Assembly (NCBI GenBank): GCA_015179025.1
Contig: WHUX01000022.1
Span: 310,001 to 374,000, forward strand
DNA from: Terfezia claveryi
Taxonomy: Eukaryota; Ascomycota; Pezizomycetes; Pezizales; Pezizaceae
Length of the DNA stretch: 64,000 nucleotides
Direction of reading: 5' to 3'
Under the pieces are notes generated by a model that ran no database searches, had not been told where the DNA came from, and saw only the letters and a list, made by a program, of their open reading frames with translations. Positions 1 through 11,183 of this stretch are shown in pieces. Every line of letters starts with the position of its first letter. Positions within the stretch are counted from its first letter, which is position 1. Made by a program: the position numbers and the translations under genes.

Positions 1-1355
1 ATTCATGGAAGTTGTCCTACATTTATAGTAAACTCAAGCACAGCATTATCAACCGGCAGGGTTTGGATAGCTGCGCCCTTGCGTTTCACGTCTTCGATGA
101 TTTCTTGAAAGCTCCCTGTTGCAGTGTACTTTATTGGTTTCAAGGCTTCTAGAAACCCATCTTTCTCTCCAGTTTTGGTGGCTAATCTCCCCATAGTTGG
201 ATTGACACTCTCCAGAACGTCGAATGCAAGAAAACAGTCTGTGATAGTATTGGCTCGTACGTGGGTATTAATCTCATTCACCGTATGGGCAAATTGGGTC
301 ATTGCAGGCTTGATGACATCTGTGTATGTCTTACTCCACATAGATGTTGGAAATAGATGGCATATGTTCTCCCACTCCGATACAAAGATAGCCTCGAGCG
401 ACTTAGTGTAGATAACAATACCATTGGAGCCCTTGTCATAGGGGGTTGCAGCACGCCGCTGGGCTGTATTTATCGAGGCCTGAGACAACGACGACAAAGT
501 CTGGGCCAAGTATGTACCACGAAGATCAGCATAGATGGAAGTCGCATTTGACTGCAGGCCGCAGGCGGATGCAAGAGTTGATGAAAGAAAGTCATTCAGG
601 ACGGCAAGAATGTTGAGGGTTTTCGAAGAGAAGGTGGGAAACGGAAGCTCTTTTAATCATCTCAGCATACTCCCCTTGAATATAGTTGACAAGCTCACCT
701 TTTGTGATATAATGTAATGGCTCGACAGCATTTGATTCCTCCGCGAGTGTTTGTCGGAATAAATTCTCGAGCTCCAGGCTCCCGGTTTTCAGTAAAGTGG
801 TCTAAACTCATGTTAACTACTATTTCAACAGCGCAGCTCCTATATTGTAAGAAACCAACAATTTGAGTAACAGCCGTCTGCTGGCTACGGAGATTCGTTG
901 CTTTTATATGTAGCAGCCCTTCATTTGTCCTCTTCAGTGAAGCCAGGTACTCCGTCAGACCAATCTTCTGGGGTCTATTTTCAGTTATATTAGCTTGATT
1001 ACCATCGGTGCCTTGAAAATGAAAGAGAATACCCTGCTCGTATGGTTGGCTCTTCAACGGTAATGACATCCAGGGGCTTCCGTATCTTATCAATTGCGCT
1101 TATGGTGGCATCAATATCTGTCCCTCAAAGTTAACATAAGCCTGGATCAGAGCGCCAGAGGTGCCAGGCCTACCACATACTGGCAGATAGTGTTGTCAAG
1201 TTCTGGGTCTTTGCATAGATTGGTTCGACTGCCTGTTCAACGTTCGTTGCGCTCGCAGTGAGCCTTTGCAGTGACAGTGAGATTTTGTTCGTGAGGTCCG
1301 CCGTTTTTGCCAGCTTCGCTTGGAGGACCTCGACCTCAGCGGCTTCCTCGTCCAT
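1..1355 (-). CDS. EXO70: Exocyst subunit Exo70, 5' part (runs off left edge)
   Basis: Exo70 is the exocyst subunit that tethers secretory vesicles to PI(4,5)P2 and Rho GTPases at the plasma membrane. The start at 1355 gives the typical fungal N-terminus (MDEEAAEVEVLQAKLAKTA), then GLTEYLASLKR, EPLHYITKELPFPTF and TDCFLAFDVLES. My exons are 1181-1355, 1033-1117, 821-974, 699-771 and about 21-649; the introns are 49-63 nt with GT-AG ends. They add to 372 codons, about 60% of a normal Exo70. In-frame stops that look like frameshifts near 841 and 655 disappear when introns 772-820 and 650-698 are removed. The stop at 3-5 lies beyond a GTAGGA donor at 20, so the exon probably ends at 21 and the gene continues outside the window. 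It diverges from the phospholipase gene with 267 bp between starts. Confidence 0.93.
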
Positions 1356-1622
1356 ATTTGCGATGACCAGAGTTGTGAGATTGTAGACGGATGCAGACAG
1401 CAGTTTACCAGGAGCAGGTAGCTTTCTTAGTAAGATTTGATCAGATAAGATTAGATCGCAAATAAGCTCCATGGCCAATTTGCAGTGACGTAAGTCTCAC
1501 CGATGCGGGCTTCTATATGCTATTCAACCTTTTAACCTCCGCGGCGCAATGTTTTTCACGAATTCGCCCTGAACCTGCCTGGTGCAATGATATCGGGAAC
1601 CAACTGCGCGAGCCATTTTCAA
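1356..1622. promoter_or_regulatory. Divergent intergenic promoter region EXO70 / PLA2
   Basis: This 267-bp gap separates the two divergent start codons and must hold both promoters and both 5' leaders. I see no convincing TATA box. The region still carries open frames, but none resembles a protein. Confidence 0.5.
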
Positions 1623-4375
1623 ATGCTCCGAGCGTGGCATGTGTACCATACTCGTCTGCTGCAACGCCAGCTCCGCTATCAATACATAGTACACCGACAC
1701 ACATGCACCCAAGCTAAGTCAACTAAGAATGCTACAGGTAGTTGGATTAGGAAGGTTCTTTTGGCTGGAACGGCAATCGTCGTTGGAGGGCATATTACCT
1801 TTACACTCGGGAACAGAGCGTTGCGCTGTGATAGCGGGGGACACGACACTATGGAGGAGGAAGCTCACGGGAGCCAAATCAGAAAGGCTTCTGAGGAGGT
1901 TGAAATGATCACAGTGGCACAAGACTTCATGACGGATGCAGATGGGGAGCAAGCTGAGGAGAGAAATACAGCAGTCAATGACACTGTATCAGCTGCATGG
2001 ACGACCATAACCACGACATTGAGCACCTTGGCTGCAGCCACTCCTTCGCTTTCAATCGCATCGTTATTGCCAGAGTGGACACTCGTGCTGCCGTCGTACT
2101 TTCAAAAGCTTAGGGCGGAACTTTCGATGTTACCGGGGTCACTGTCCTACGAGCTGTGGCAGGAGTCGTTTTCACCATACCTCAATCCAGAGTTGCAATG
2201 GGAGGCACGGGTGCGGCTGTCACCGAGCCTTTGTGATGAGGAACAAACATTCATTAATCACCGGCGGAAATTTACCACCAAGGCCCTAGCAAATTACCTG
2301 AACATTCTGGAAGAGGAAATCAATGAACAGGATGTACCTGTGATAGCTATGTCATGTTCCGGTGGAGGAGTGAGAGCAATGGTTTCGGCTGCGGGGTCAT
2401 TCTGGGCTGCTAAGGCTGCCGGATTATTCGACTGTACCACCTACAACGCTGGAGTCAGTGGTTCTTGTTGGATGCAGGCTTTATATTTATCGACAATTTC
2501 GGATGCGTCCTTTCCAAGGCTCGTAGACCACCTCAGGGAAAGGCTGCGTGTGCATTTTGCTTTCCCACCAACTGCATTGTCGTTACTAGATTCTGCACCA
2601 ACCAACAAATATCTACTTCGCGGTGTCGTTGAGAGAGCCAAACGAGGGTATACCTCATTTGGGCTTGTGGATGTATATGGTGTGCTTTTAGCAGCTAGGC
2701 TTTTGGTGCCGGCAAACGAACTCGGTGTTAATGACGATGATTTGAAGCTCTCAAACCAAAGGAGATACCTGGAGAGTGGACAAAATCCACTGCCAATATA
2801 TACCTGCGTTAGACATGAGATACCAGGCTTGCAAGATAAGGGTAATGAGACCGAAAGGCTTAAAGTTGCTGTTGCTCAAGACTGGTTTCAGTGGTTCGAG
2901 GCAAGATTAAGTTCTTGATGTTATTTCCTATATGAGGCTAACACAGCTTAGATCACGCCATATGAGTTCTATTGTGAAGATTTAGAAGGTAAATTTAGAC
3001 TGCATGGATTTACGTCTGCGATACTGACATGTCCAGCGGGAATTCCTACATGGTCACTGGGTCGACGATTTGAAAATGGTGTGAATGTGGATCGAGAGGT
3101 GCCAGAGCTGAAGCTCCCACTGCTGCTCGGCATATTCGGCTCTGCGTTTTGTGCCACTTTGAACCACTACTATGACGAGATCAGGCCTTTCCTGGTGGGA
3201 CTCGGCTGGGGTCTTCAAACTGTCGACGATCTGATTACACAGGTGAGGAGAAGTACGATCCTGTTCAAGTGAGTACGCGGCCTTTGCTTAAATCCGCCTA
3301 GAGGAGAAGCAGCCTGAAAGTAGTGCATGCATTCGAACCAGCCTGCATTCCCAATTACGTCAAAGGGATGGGTGATCAATTACCCCCCACATGTCCAGTG
3401 AGTGTTGGTACTTTCCTATGATTGAAATTACTGATAAATATCCCTAGAAATCGCTCCATGACAGTGAAATTATCCAATTAATGGTGCGTATTGTTATTAC
3501 AAATGATTCGTTTGATCGCAAACTGAGACCTTAGTTGCAGGATGCTGGAATGTCCAATAACCTTGCTTGTTATCCTTTGCTACGCAAGGGTAGAAACGTT
3601 GATATCTTAATTGCTTTTGATTCTTCGGCAGAACTCCAGACAAATAATTGGATAGGCAATGCTGAAGGATATGCAAAGCAGAAGAAGATTACAGGCTGGC
3701 CAGTTGCTATTGGGTGGCCAAGAGAAACTGACACCCATCCTGAAGATCAACTAGGTAACGCCCAACGAATGTCAGAGGAGAATGCAAAAGATGGTAAGGC
3801 TACTAGAGCAATTCAAAATATGCAACATAAATCAGAGGATCAAAGGAATTCAGCTGGCCTAGGACATTGTACAGTGTGGGTTGGAACCAAACAAGAGAAA
3901 ATAATAGAAGAACTGCCTCCACCAAGTAAGGCAGTCGAGGAGGACTGGGAATTGATGAGACCTGATGCTGGGATCACAGTTATTTATTTCCCGTTGATAC
4001 CAAACGAGAAAGTGCCTGATGTAGACCCTGAAACGTCGAGTTATCTCTCAACGTGGAACTTCGAGGTATGTTCATTAGCCCTTTTGGTCTCATGGTTTGC
4101 AGTTCGGGGTTAGTTTTTAATGCTAACTCTGTCTGGTCCAGTGGACTCCCAAGCAAGTCGACGACACGATCGCCCTTGCCAAAGCTAATTTCGGCGAGGG
4201 CAAGGACAAGGTGCGGCGTACGGTAAAGGCGGTGTACGAGCGGAAGAAGAAACTACGTTTGGAACGAGAACAGCAGATTCGTGAGGCGCAAGAAAGCGAG
4301 TTGGAAAGGGTGTGCAAAGAGGAGGAGGCCCGGCATAGAAATAATGAGAGGTGGTTTGGGCATGCATTCCACTAG
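1623..4375 (+). CDS. Fungal cytosolic-type phospholipase A2 (cPLA2/PlaA family)
   Basis: The family hydrolyses the sn-2 acyl chain of glycerophospholipids through a Ser-Asp dyad. Seven exons: 1623-2900, 2952-2988, 3037-3242, 3302-3397, 3448-3483, 3541-4065, 4142-4375; together 803 aa. The glycine-rich oxyanion segment (SCSGGGVRAM) precedes GVSGSCW with nucleophile Ser near residue 279. The acid Asp is in MDAGMSNN, the first codon of exon 6 (about residue 552). The N-terminus is Arg-rich and followed by a hydrophobic stretch (VLLAGTAIVVGG), which suggests a mitochondrial presequence plus a membrane anchor; fungal members have been placed in mitochondria. The C-terminus is a charged Lys/Glu/Arg helix. 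The first intron (2901-2951) has GC instead of GT at its donor, forced by the conserved WFE-ITPYEF junction. I chose the ATG at 1623 over 1587 because it begins the presequence-like segment. Confidence 0.9.
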
Positions 4376-6417
4376 ACTTAACTATTTTCAGCTCGCAATT
4401 TCGGGCTTCATAGATCCCCACAAGTATCATATGCATACTACTGCTATATTAGAAACATCGCGATCTGTCGGCGTTACCCGTTGCAGATGCGGAATTCATT
4501 AGTAAAATAATAGAACGATTCCTTGATCCTGGTAGCTTGGTACGTGAGAAAGCCAATTGTTGGGGGGGCACTGTGCCAATTTTCTTTTTCCGGGTGAGTC
4601 GATGTGAAACATATCCTTTTTGGAATTGAAGCTTTGATGCCATATTGTCTCAAACGGCCTCGTGATTCAGCTCCATTCCTCTGATGTTTCCACAGGCTCC
4701 ACAACGGTACCTATGGGACCCGAATTTACAACACACACTTTACTATATCAAGCTAGACGTCGCCCACTTATACAAGGCTAGTCACACAAGGCCCTCAACA
4801 GGTGACATACAGGTCGTGACTCCATCCAGGTCAGTTATCCCCTATTATCCCCATACCTGGTACATCTCCTAGAGGGGGTACTGATTTCCAGCTTCAGCTA
4901 CCTAGTCGTACCGGTACCTAGGTATTCCTACCCCAGTCCTCCTACGGAGGATATTGTTAACCCCAGTCATGACCTTAGGTCGATCGCGGGTATAGACTAT
5001 TTAAAAAATAAAAAAAAATAAAAAAAAAACCTGGGTATTCCACTGGGCTAGGTATTCGTATTCCTGGTTAACTAAATACAAACGTCTTGCGAGGCAATCT
5101 CCTCCTTACGTCCGTCGTCGTCGTCGTCGTCTGTCGGGCCCAAAATGTGCTCTACCTTGGGTGCACAGGGGGGTCACCACAACCCGTTTTTTTTCTCCAG
5201 TTTCTTCGTGGTGTGGCGGCGCCCTACAGCAGCATGCCAAAACCCGGACCGTGGGTAGTCCGGACGAATCTCGAGTAGCGAATGGGGAAGTCTGACCCCA
5301 GTTAGCTAGGGCCATCTGGACTTATGTGGATACCTACCTTTGGCTCGACTCGCCTGCGGCGGCATGGGCATGGCGAACGGTGCTTGCATGTTCATCTGGC
5401 AAAAAAAGACCGTGCAGTGCATGTGCAACAACGCCAGGAGCTGCGTGGCTGGAGAAGGGGATGAGGAGATCGGATCAATGGGGGCAGTCGTGTGCTGGCC
5501 AAGGGCCACGGGTGAAGGGAGATAGTCTTTAAAGGTTGCGACTCTTCTCCCCTCCCGATTTCCTCTGCCCGTCTGATTGAATTTTCAGGAGACGGCTACG
5601 GACATCGTGTAAGCATCACGCACCTTCTGACGGACAACAGCATTTTATAGACATCTTTGGCAACTTCCGTTGGCAATTCCGTGAGAGCTAGCTCCCATCA
5701 CGACATCGGTACTGCTACTCGACATCACAGCGAAAGCAACGACAGTGTCATTAATGAGAGAATATCATCCAGCAAGCTACCAATTCGACAGGGTGAGTTT
5801 CCGACAGTGGGACGATTGAGAACTTGGCGAAATAGCTGTGCTTCTATTTTGGGAATATCTAGTTAGGTGTAATACATCCACTATCGCAATTGCTCGGTAC
5901 GTTCAACTCTCTTCCTATCCAATGATGCCATCTGAGCTTCAGTCATAATACCCCGTATTGTTTTACCCTTTCCATACCGTGCTGGTGGTGGTGGGTCGGG
6001 TAAGCAAGATGTATGTGCGGATTCCAGCACTCCGATGACGGTCGGGGAAATGATCCTCACACCACCAGTGCATCGCTTCTTTATATTTAGAGCTGACCAG
6101 TCGTTTGTCAACACCATGCAGGGATCAACCCACCACAAGCAAACAGGTACCGCAGAAAATTGAACAAACTTGATCGGGGATAGACTTTGACAACTTTGTC
6201 GTCATATCGTGTGCCTCTTTTCCCCATTTTCCCGTCTCCCAGCATTCATCAATTGCTGTTGTGATCCACTTCGAAGAAATAAGGGGTATTGTAAGAAAAA
6301 AAAAAGAAAAAAAAATTAAAGAGGGTTGGAAACCTACCATATAACTCCTACTCGCTTCCCTCTAAAATACTTTTTATCCACCGTGAGGCTTTTCCTGAGC
6401 TCCAGAGCTGTGGATAC
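4376..6417. other. Intergenic, no supported gene
   Basis: About 2 kb. It holds short open frames only, a GTC microsatellite near 5112-5132, an A-rich tract near 4999-5030 and repeated GGTACCTAGGTATTCC-like words near 4890-5060. I see no protein or structural RNA signature. The last part must contain the promoter of the cyclin-like gene. Confidence 0.6.
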
Positions 6418-7551
6418 ATGATGAGGAATAGAAACGTACATTCTCTGTGCCTTGTGCTTCGTCAGGGAGCCTCGACTGCCCCACTCCCTTCAAGTTTCGA
6501 AGAAAGCACATCATCATCCTCGACAGAGTGTGTAGGACGACTAGGTTTGAACCCGAGGGCGAATGGTGATCCTCCACATCCGTCTGCCAACACTCCACCC
6601 TCACACGTTCTTTTTGCGGACCCTATATCTTTCGCATTGCGTTCAAAATCAGCAATATTTAAAGCTGGGGTAATAACGCCTATAACGCCAAATTTCTCTC
6701 CAGCAGCACGTGGTCACCCCGAAGACCAACAACAAAATACCAGCTGTGAAACCAAAGTTAATGGCAAAGGCGATATGCAAGTCCCAATCAGCGGATGTTC
6801 TCCATTGGGCTGCGGTACTCCAGACTCACTGGATGAGAAAAGCTCAGCACTATGGCAAAACAGCGGGGTAGTATCACAAGCACAGCTACATAAGCTTGAA
6901 AGACGAACCTATGCCTCCCTTTCAAACCTACCAACACCACCACCCTCAGATTCGCCGTTGTCGCCAGTATTCTTCCTAGAGGTGTCTGGTGAGGATTTGC
7001 AAGATCCAGATGTACTTGGTTGGTTTTCCCCTAATTTTTTTCAACTGCTAGAGCTGTCTTGCTCATTTTTGATCTTAGGTCCTGCTTCCTACCTGGCATC
7101 TTTGATTCCAACTTGTGCATCGGCCTCACCACCTTTCATCCCCCTTCTACAACTTATCGTTTACCGTTTTGGGCTCCGCCCCGAAGCTATCGCCCTTGCT
7201 GGTATCATTCTTGATACTTTGAGTTCTCAATTCATTAGAAAGTGGCGTACCGAGCTATCTAGACTGTGCGTCTGGGATCTCTGTGGTTGTGGGATGGGGG
7301 AAATTCTTGCACTAGTCGCCCTCGGGATCGCGGCGAAATGGATTGAGGATAGGGGGGTGTCCTTGACAGCGGGGGCGATGAGTGATATTAGTGATGGGAG
7401 GTTTGGGAGAAAAGAAATTGCAGCCACGGAGAGGTTGATGCTTGCGGAGGTTGGATGGGGAATGATGGAGTTAAGTTCGGAGAGGGACATAAGGTGGGCG
7501 ATGGAGGAGATGAATAGGTGGAGGGCGAGGATTGAAATGGAACAATTATAA
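6418..7551 (+). CDS. Cyclin-box protein, Pho85-cyclin (PCL) like
   Basis: A single-exon frame of 377 aa. Residues about 1-190 are Ser/Pro-rich and look disordered. Residues about 205-365 resemble a cyclin box: a helix ending in LDTLSSQFIRKW, then EILALVALGIAAKWIEDR, SDISDGRFGRKEI and ATERLMLAEVGWGM. That order (buried Ala-rich helix, K/W-x-x-D, then I-S-x, K-E-I, E-R/xFL, W-x-L/M) matches Pho85-type cyclins, which give the Pho85 kinase its substrate choice. Similarity is by motif only and the family assignment is an inference. The start is uncertain: the two adjacent ATGs at 6418 are the first in frame, and a start at an internal Met or an upstream exon is possible. Confidence 0.55.
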   Translation: MMRNRNVHSLCLVLRQGASTAPLPSSFEESTSSSSTECVGRLGLNPRANGDPPHPSANTPPSHVLFADPISFALRSKSAIFKAGVITPITPNFSPAARGHPEDQQQNTSCETKVNGKGDMQVPISGCSPLGCGTPDSLDEKSSALWQNSGVVSQAQLHKLERRTYASLSNLPTPPPSDSPLSPVFFLEVSGEDLQDPDVLGWFSPNFFQLLELSCSFLILGPASYLASLIPTCASASPPFIPLLQLIVYRFGLRPEAIALAGIILDTLSSQFIRKWRTELSRLCVWDLCGCGMGEILALVALGIAAKWIEDRGVSLTAGAMSDISDGRFGRKEIAATERLMLAEVGWGMMELSSERDIRWAMEEMNRWRARIEMEQL

Positions 7552-9149
7552 ACTAGGATTAGGGGGAGGATATTAAGCCTGGTTAGCAGGGTGTACTTCG
7601 TTCAGGACGGTACGGGGGTCTTCGGCCCACACGGGTATTGTGGGATCTGCGTCTTGGTTTGGTGGATTATTTCCATTGAGCGTGAGGATTGTTCACGTTT
7701 CATCTGATCCGGACGGCGTTCTGTCTTTTTCGTCATTTTGTTTGGGGGTTTCAAAATATCCAGCGATGTTTGCGATGCATCTCCTTTTTGTTTCAGAACA
7801 TTTGGGGGCGTTGGACCTTTCTTCTTCCATTTTTCTTGTTCAGATAGTGGATGGGTGGTATCTGATATATATCGGAACAGCCGTAGGTAGTAGGACTATT
7901 ATGTTTTTTCGTAATGAAGTATCACCTTTAACTTCGCTTAGTAGCCATTCAAGAAGGATTCCAGTAGTCCCGTGGATTCCGGGGGATTGGCGGAGTTATA
8001 TGGGCCACCCGGGGAAAAAATAAATGCTCGACAGACACGTCATAGAGGTTGGATCGAGCAAGTAAGTGGGGGTTTACGGAAGATCGCCTTGGATGGTCAC
8101 GTGACCGGAATTCCAGTTCCGGATCGCTCTGCATGTGCCGTACTCATCGAATTCTGCTGCTTCTCAACCTGTCAGGGTAGGAAATATTAGCCTGAGCCGA
8201 TGCTGCTCCGGGTCTAGTTTGGCTGCAATATTTAAAGTGTGGCATCGGTATAGTACTTAGTTGGAATAAGACGTAGAGCTCAGGGTAACTGGGGAACCAA
8301 GCACCTACCGAATGCTTAAACCTAAATTTGTAAATAAACAAACATATCCTGAGTAAACAACATAAATAAACTTCATGCACTCCAGTATTCCATTTACAGT
8401 TTCCGATACGTGCAAAAGAATAGGCTAGTTGCATTATCTTTGTTTTTTTTGGGTGCGATTGCCATATCTAGGCACTGATCGGGAATCTGCATACCTAGAC
8501 TGCTGCCATAGCTGAAAGCCTTTAAAAATATATATAATAAAGAATAGAAAATAAAAGTTTCCACTTGTACATTTAGTCTCGATCCCGCTATGGGCCGCCA
8601 CCACAGTGGCTTCAAACTGAACCGGCATTGATAATTGAAATAAGATCGCGAGACCCCGCCCCGTCACAGCGAATAACTTATTCATACACAATCTCTTATT
8701 GTAGTGAAAGAGCAAGTGTGTATACTTACTTGAGCAATATAATTTCAATTCATACGTTCATGGAATGCATTGCGTGGCGCGCGCAGCTTTCAAACTCGCT
8801 TAAGCATGCGGATATTAAGTTTTTCCGTTTCACTGCCGCTTACGGTAACGGCGGCGGCACGGGTGTTTGCTCGATCATTGCACGGTAAGCACGTACTTGT
8901 TAACTCCATCTCATCCAAACCAGACTACCTCATCCCGTAGCCTGGTTGCACCTCATCCCGGGACTACTAAGTTTCTAAATTCTTATACTTTCCGCCTCGT
9001 CGCGCGGAAAGCAACCAGATAGCAGATATCTTGTTCTCTATGTTCCCTCGTATCTAGCCTCGTGCACACTCTCTACCTTTCCCCAAGTCGAAACTACGTA
9101 TATAGAGCATAAACATCTACAGCAACAACAGACTATACATTTATAAAAG
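7552..9149. other. Intergenic, no supported gene
   Basis: About 1.6 kb. The longest frame (7640-8023, 127 aa) is Phe/Ser-rich with no recognisable domain and probably lies in the 3' flank of the cyclin-like gene. Around 8920-8960 there are two diverged copies of the CAGACTACCTCATCCCGTAG/CCTGGTTG-type word seen elsewhere as TAGTCTGGTTG. The stretch just before 9150 is CT-rich leader sequence for EAF7. Confidence 0.55.
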
Positions 9150-10542
9150 ATGCCACCAAAGAAGAAAAGCCGAGTCCCAGTTAAACCCGACCCATGTAAG
9201 GGAGGCAGCCCCCAGGCTGTAGCCGAAGCCCCTCTACCCAAAACGCCGGCCAAGGGCAAGATTATAGACCGCCTAGCTAGTAACGAGCCGGTTTTGAACG
9301 ATGCATGGACAGATGAGCAGGAGACGACGTTGTTCAAGGCAATATCGATATACCGATGGAAACCTGCCGGTAAGTACTAAACGGTTTCACGGCCTTGAAA
9401 TTCTTTAAAGTGTAGGTCCAGGTAGTAAGTACTGATTTTTTTGGCATATTATAGGAATGCACAAACATTTCCGTATGCTCTCAATTACCAATCTAATGGC
9501 CAACCACGGAGTTATGGATACACATACTCGCCCACCGGGAATCTGGAAGAAATTGGGAACTCTGTATGATATGAAGTTGATGGATGAGAGGGTTTGCTTG
9601 CCCTTGTTGATTTAGGATGGGATTTATTGTAGCATGCTTTGCTGATTTAGGCTGGTGTGATGTGTTTTGAAGGAAGATATGGATGACGATGTTCTCGAGG
9701 GACGGGAGCCGAAGTGGAAGGAGTTCGCACTGCCAAGAGAGTTTAAGGAGATGATGGCTATGCGGCTGGACTCGAATGCTAAGGATTTGGTTAGTCTGGG
9801 GGAGGATAAGCAGGAGCGGAGGGCGAAGGACGGGTCAGACAATGACCTAGAGGATGGGAGTGCAGAAGAGAATGTGGAGGATGATGGGAGAAAGGTGGAC
9901 GATGGGAGTAAGGAAATTTGTGGGAAAAAGGAGAACGGTGGGAGAAAAGAGGGCAAAGAAGAAAAGGTGCCTGGTATAAGTGAGGATGTGGGAGAGTCTG
10001 AGAGGGCGGGTGGTGAAGTAGAAGATGGCACGGTCGGTGATGAGGAAGAGATAGTACAGCGCACCCAAAATCTCGAGGTCACCGACAGCAGAGCAACCAC
10101 ACCTAGGAGAAGAGGTAGTCGCTTGAGTGGCGTCGCTGCTCTCTCCAGGCTCCCGCCTATCGGAAATTTTGCACCCCCTATCAGAGGGAGGGGTGGAATA
10201 CAACGGAGAAGAGCAAGAGGCAGAGGTGGATTTGGTGGCCGGGTGAATACAATGAGCACAAGGGGTAGGCGTTCTGATGGAGCAACACCGGCAAGGTCCG
10301 AAAATTTAAGTGAAGCTCCGAATTCAGGCAGCCAGAATACAGAGGATACAGGCGAGACCACTGAAGAAGAAGATTCTAATTCAGGCAAAGGAGACAATGA
10401 AGAAGTAGCAGAAGATCCCCCACTTGTTCCCGCAACATCTAAGAGAGGAGGCCGGGGTCGAGGCCGAGGCCAGGGAGGATCGGTTGCTGGTTCAGCAGTC
10501 GTGGAGTCGGATTTTGTGCGGAGGAGTATTAGGAATAAGTGA
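9150..10542 (+). CDS. EAF7: NuA4 histone acetyltransferase subunit Eaf7 (CT20 family)
   Basis: Eaf7 belongs to the NuA4/TINTIN module that acetylates H4 and H2A at transcribed chromatin. Exons 9150-9369, 9455-9591 and 9673-10542 give 408 aa. The conserved CT20 core is split across the exons: WTDEQETTLFKAISIYRWKPAG, then MHKHFRMLSITNLM, IWKKLGTLYDMKLMDER and EDMDDD. This is the diagnostic order of the family (helix, H-K-H-F-R-M, W-x-K-L-x-x-x-Y-D). The remainder is acidic and Gly/Arg-rich, with RGG-like repeats at the C-terminus (GGRGRGRGQGG). Long antisense frames over exon 3 come from the purine bias of the acidic tail and are not genes. Confidence 0.9.
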
Positions 10543-11175
10543 CCAAGCACAAGATCTGGCTACATGGTATATGCGGTTTCTGTAGACTGTTGTCACTTGG
10601 TACGGCAGGCGCCTTCTATATGTCTTTACACTGTGTAATACACTTAGGTAGACTAAATGTTTCCATGATTGATGAGAACCCAATACTATGAACGAGTCCT
10701 TAACGGTGGTCACTGCCATAGTATACCTAACCTCATAAAAAGCTTCAAGCCTTTAGAGATGGGCTCGTCTAATTTAATGATTGTCTAACTATCCATTATC
10801 TATTAACTATTAATTAAGCGTTAATCGTTACACAAACTAATCTGGCTTAGCTGAATACCAAATTCGGTAATTGAAACCTTGAATGGTTGCTAGCTGGTTG
10901 CTAGTCTGGTTATCAGGAAGCATATGTTAGCTAAGTATGTATGTAATGTAGTAGCGAGCCAGCTGGGAAGCAGATAGCACTATGCCTATACGAGCTCTAA
11001 CCGGTGGCGTTAAGAGCTTTGCGGGGGTGTTGTGCCAACCAGACTAGTTAAGAGCTAGGTAGTCTGGTTGGCACAACAAGCCCCTCGAAAGAGGATGAGA
11101 AAGCTCAGTGGTAGTCAGGTTGGCACACCCTCAGTGGTAGTCTGGTTCCTCTAGTCTGGTTGGCACTGGTTCCTC
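10543..11175. repeat. Repeat-rich intergenic block with TAGTCTGGTTGGCAC words
   Basis: An AT-rich, gene-free stretch. From 10890 onward it fills with partial and full copies of TAGTCTGGTTGGCAC in both orientations: 11032-11044 (reverse), 11062-11074, 11114-11126 (one mismatch) and 11154-11166. It looks like eroded transposon termini, placed directly beside an intact short transposon. Confidence 0.7.
11029..11077. repeat. Perfect 18-bp inverted repeat (hairpin), 13-bp loop
   Basis: Arms 11029-11046 and 11060-11077 are exact reverse complements (GTTGTGCCAACCAGACTA and TAGTCTGGTTGGCACAAC). The arms contain the dispersed 13-base word. This could be two abutting transposon ends or a very short MITE. 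Confidence 0.9.
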
Positions 11176-11183
11176 AGTAATTC

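Noticed and set aside
3..5. TGA as the real end of EXO70
   Set aside because: Exo70 homologues continue for about 250 more residues, and a donor-like GTAGGA at 15-20 precedes the stop.
640..850. Apparent +1 frameshifts in EXO70
   Set aside because: Introns 772-820 (49 nt) and 650-698 (49 nt) with GT-AG ends restore the conserved protein exactly; the gene is intact here.
7640..8023. 127-aa plus-strand frame
   Set aside because: No domain, odd composition, directly in the 3' flank of a gene; probably chance.
9624..10550. 308-aa minus-strand frame
   Set aside because: Antisense to EAF7 exon 3; Pro/Ser-rich mirror of the acidic tail.
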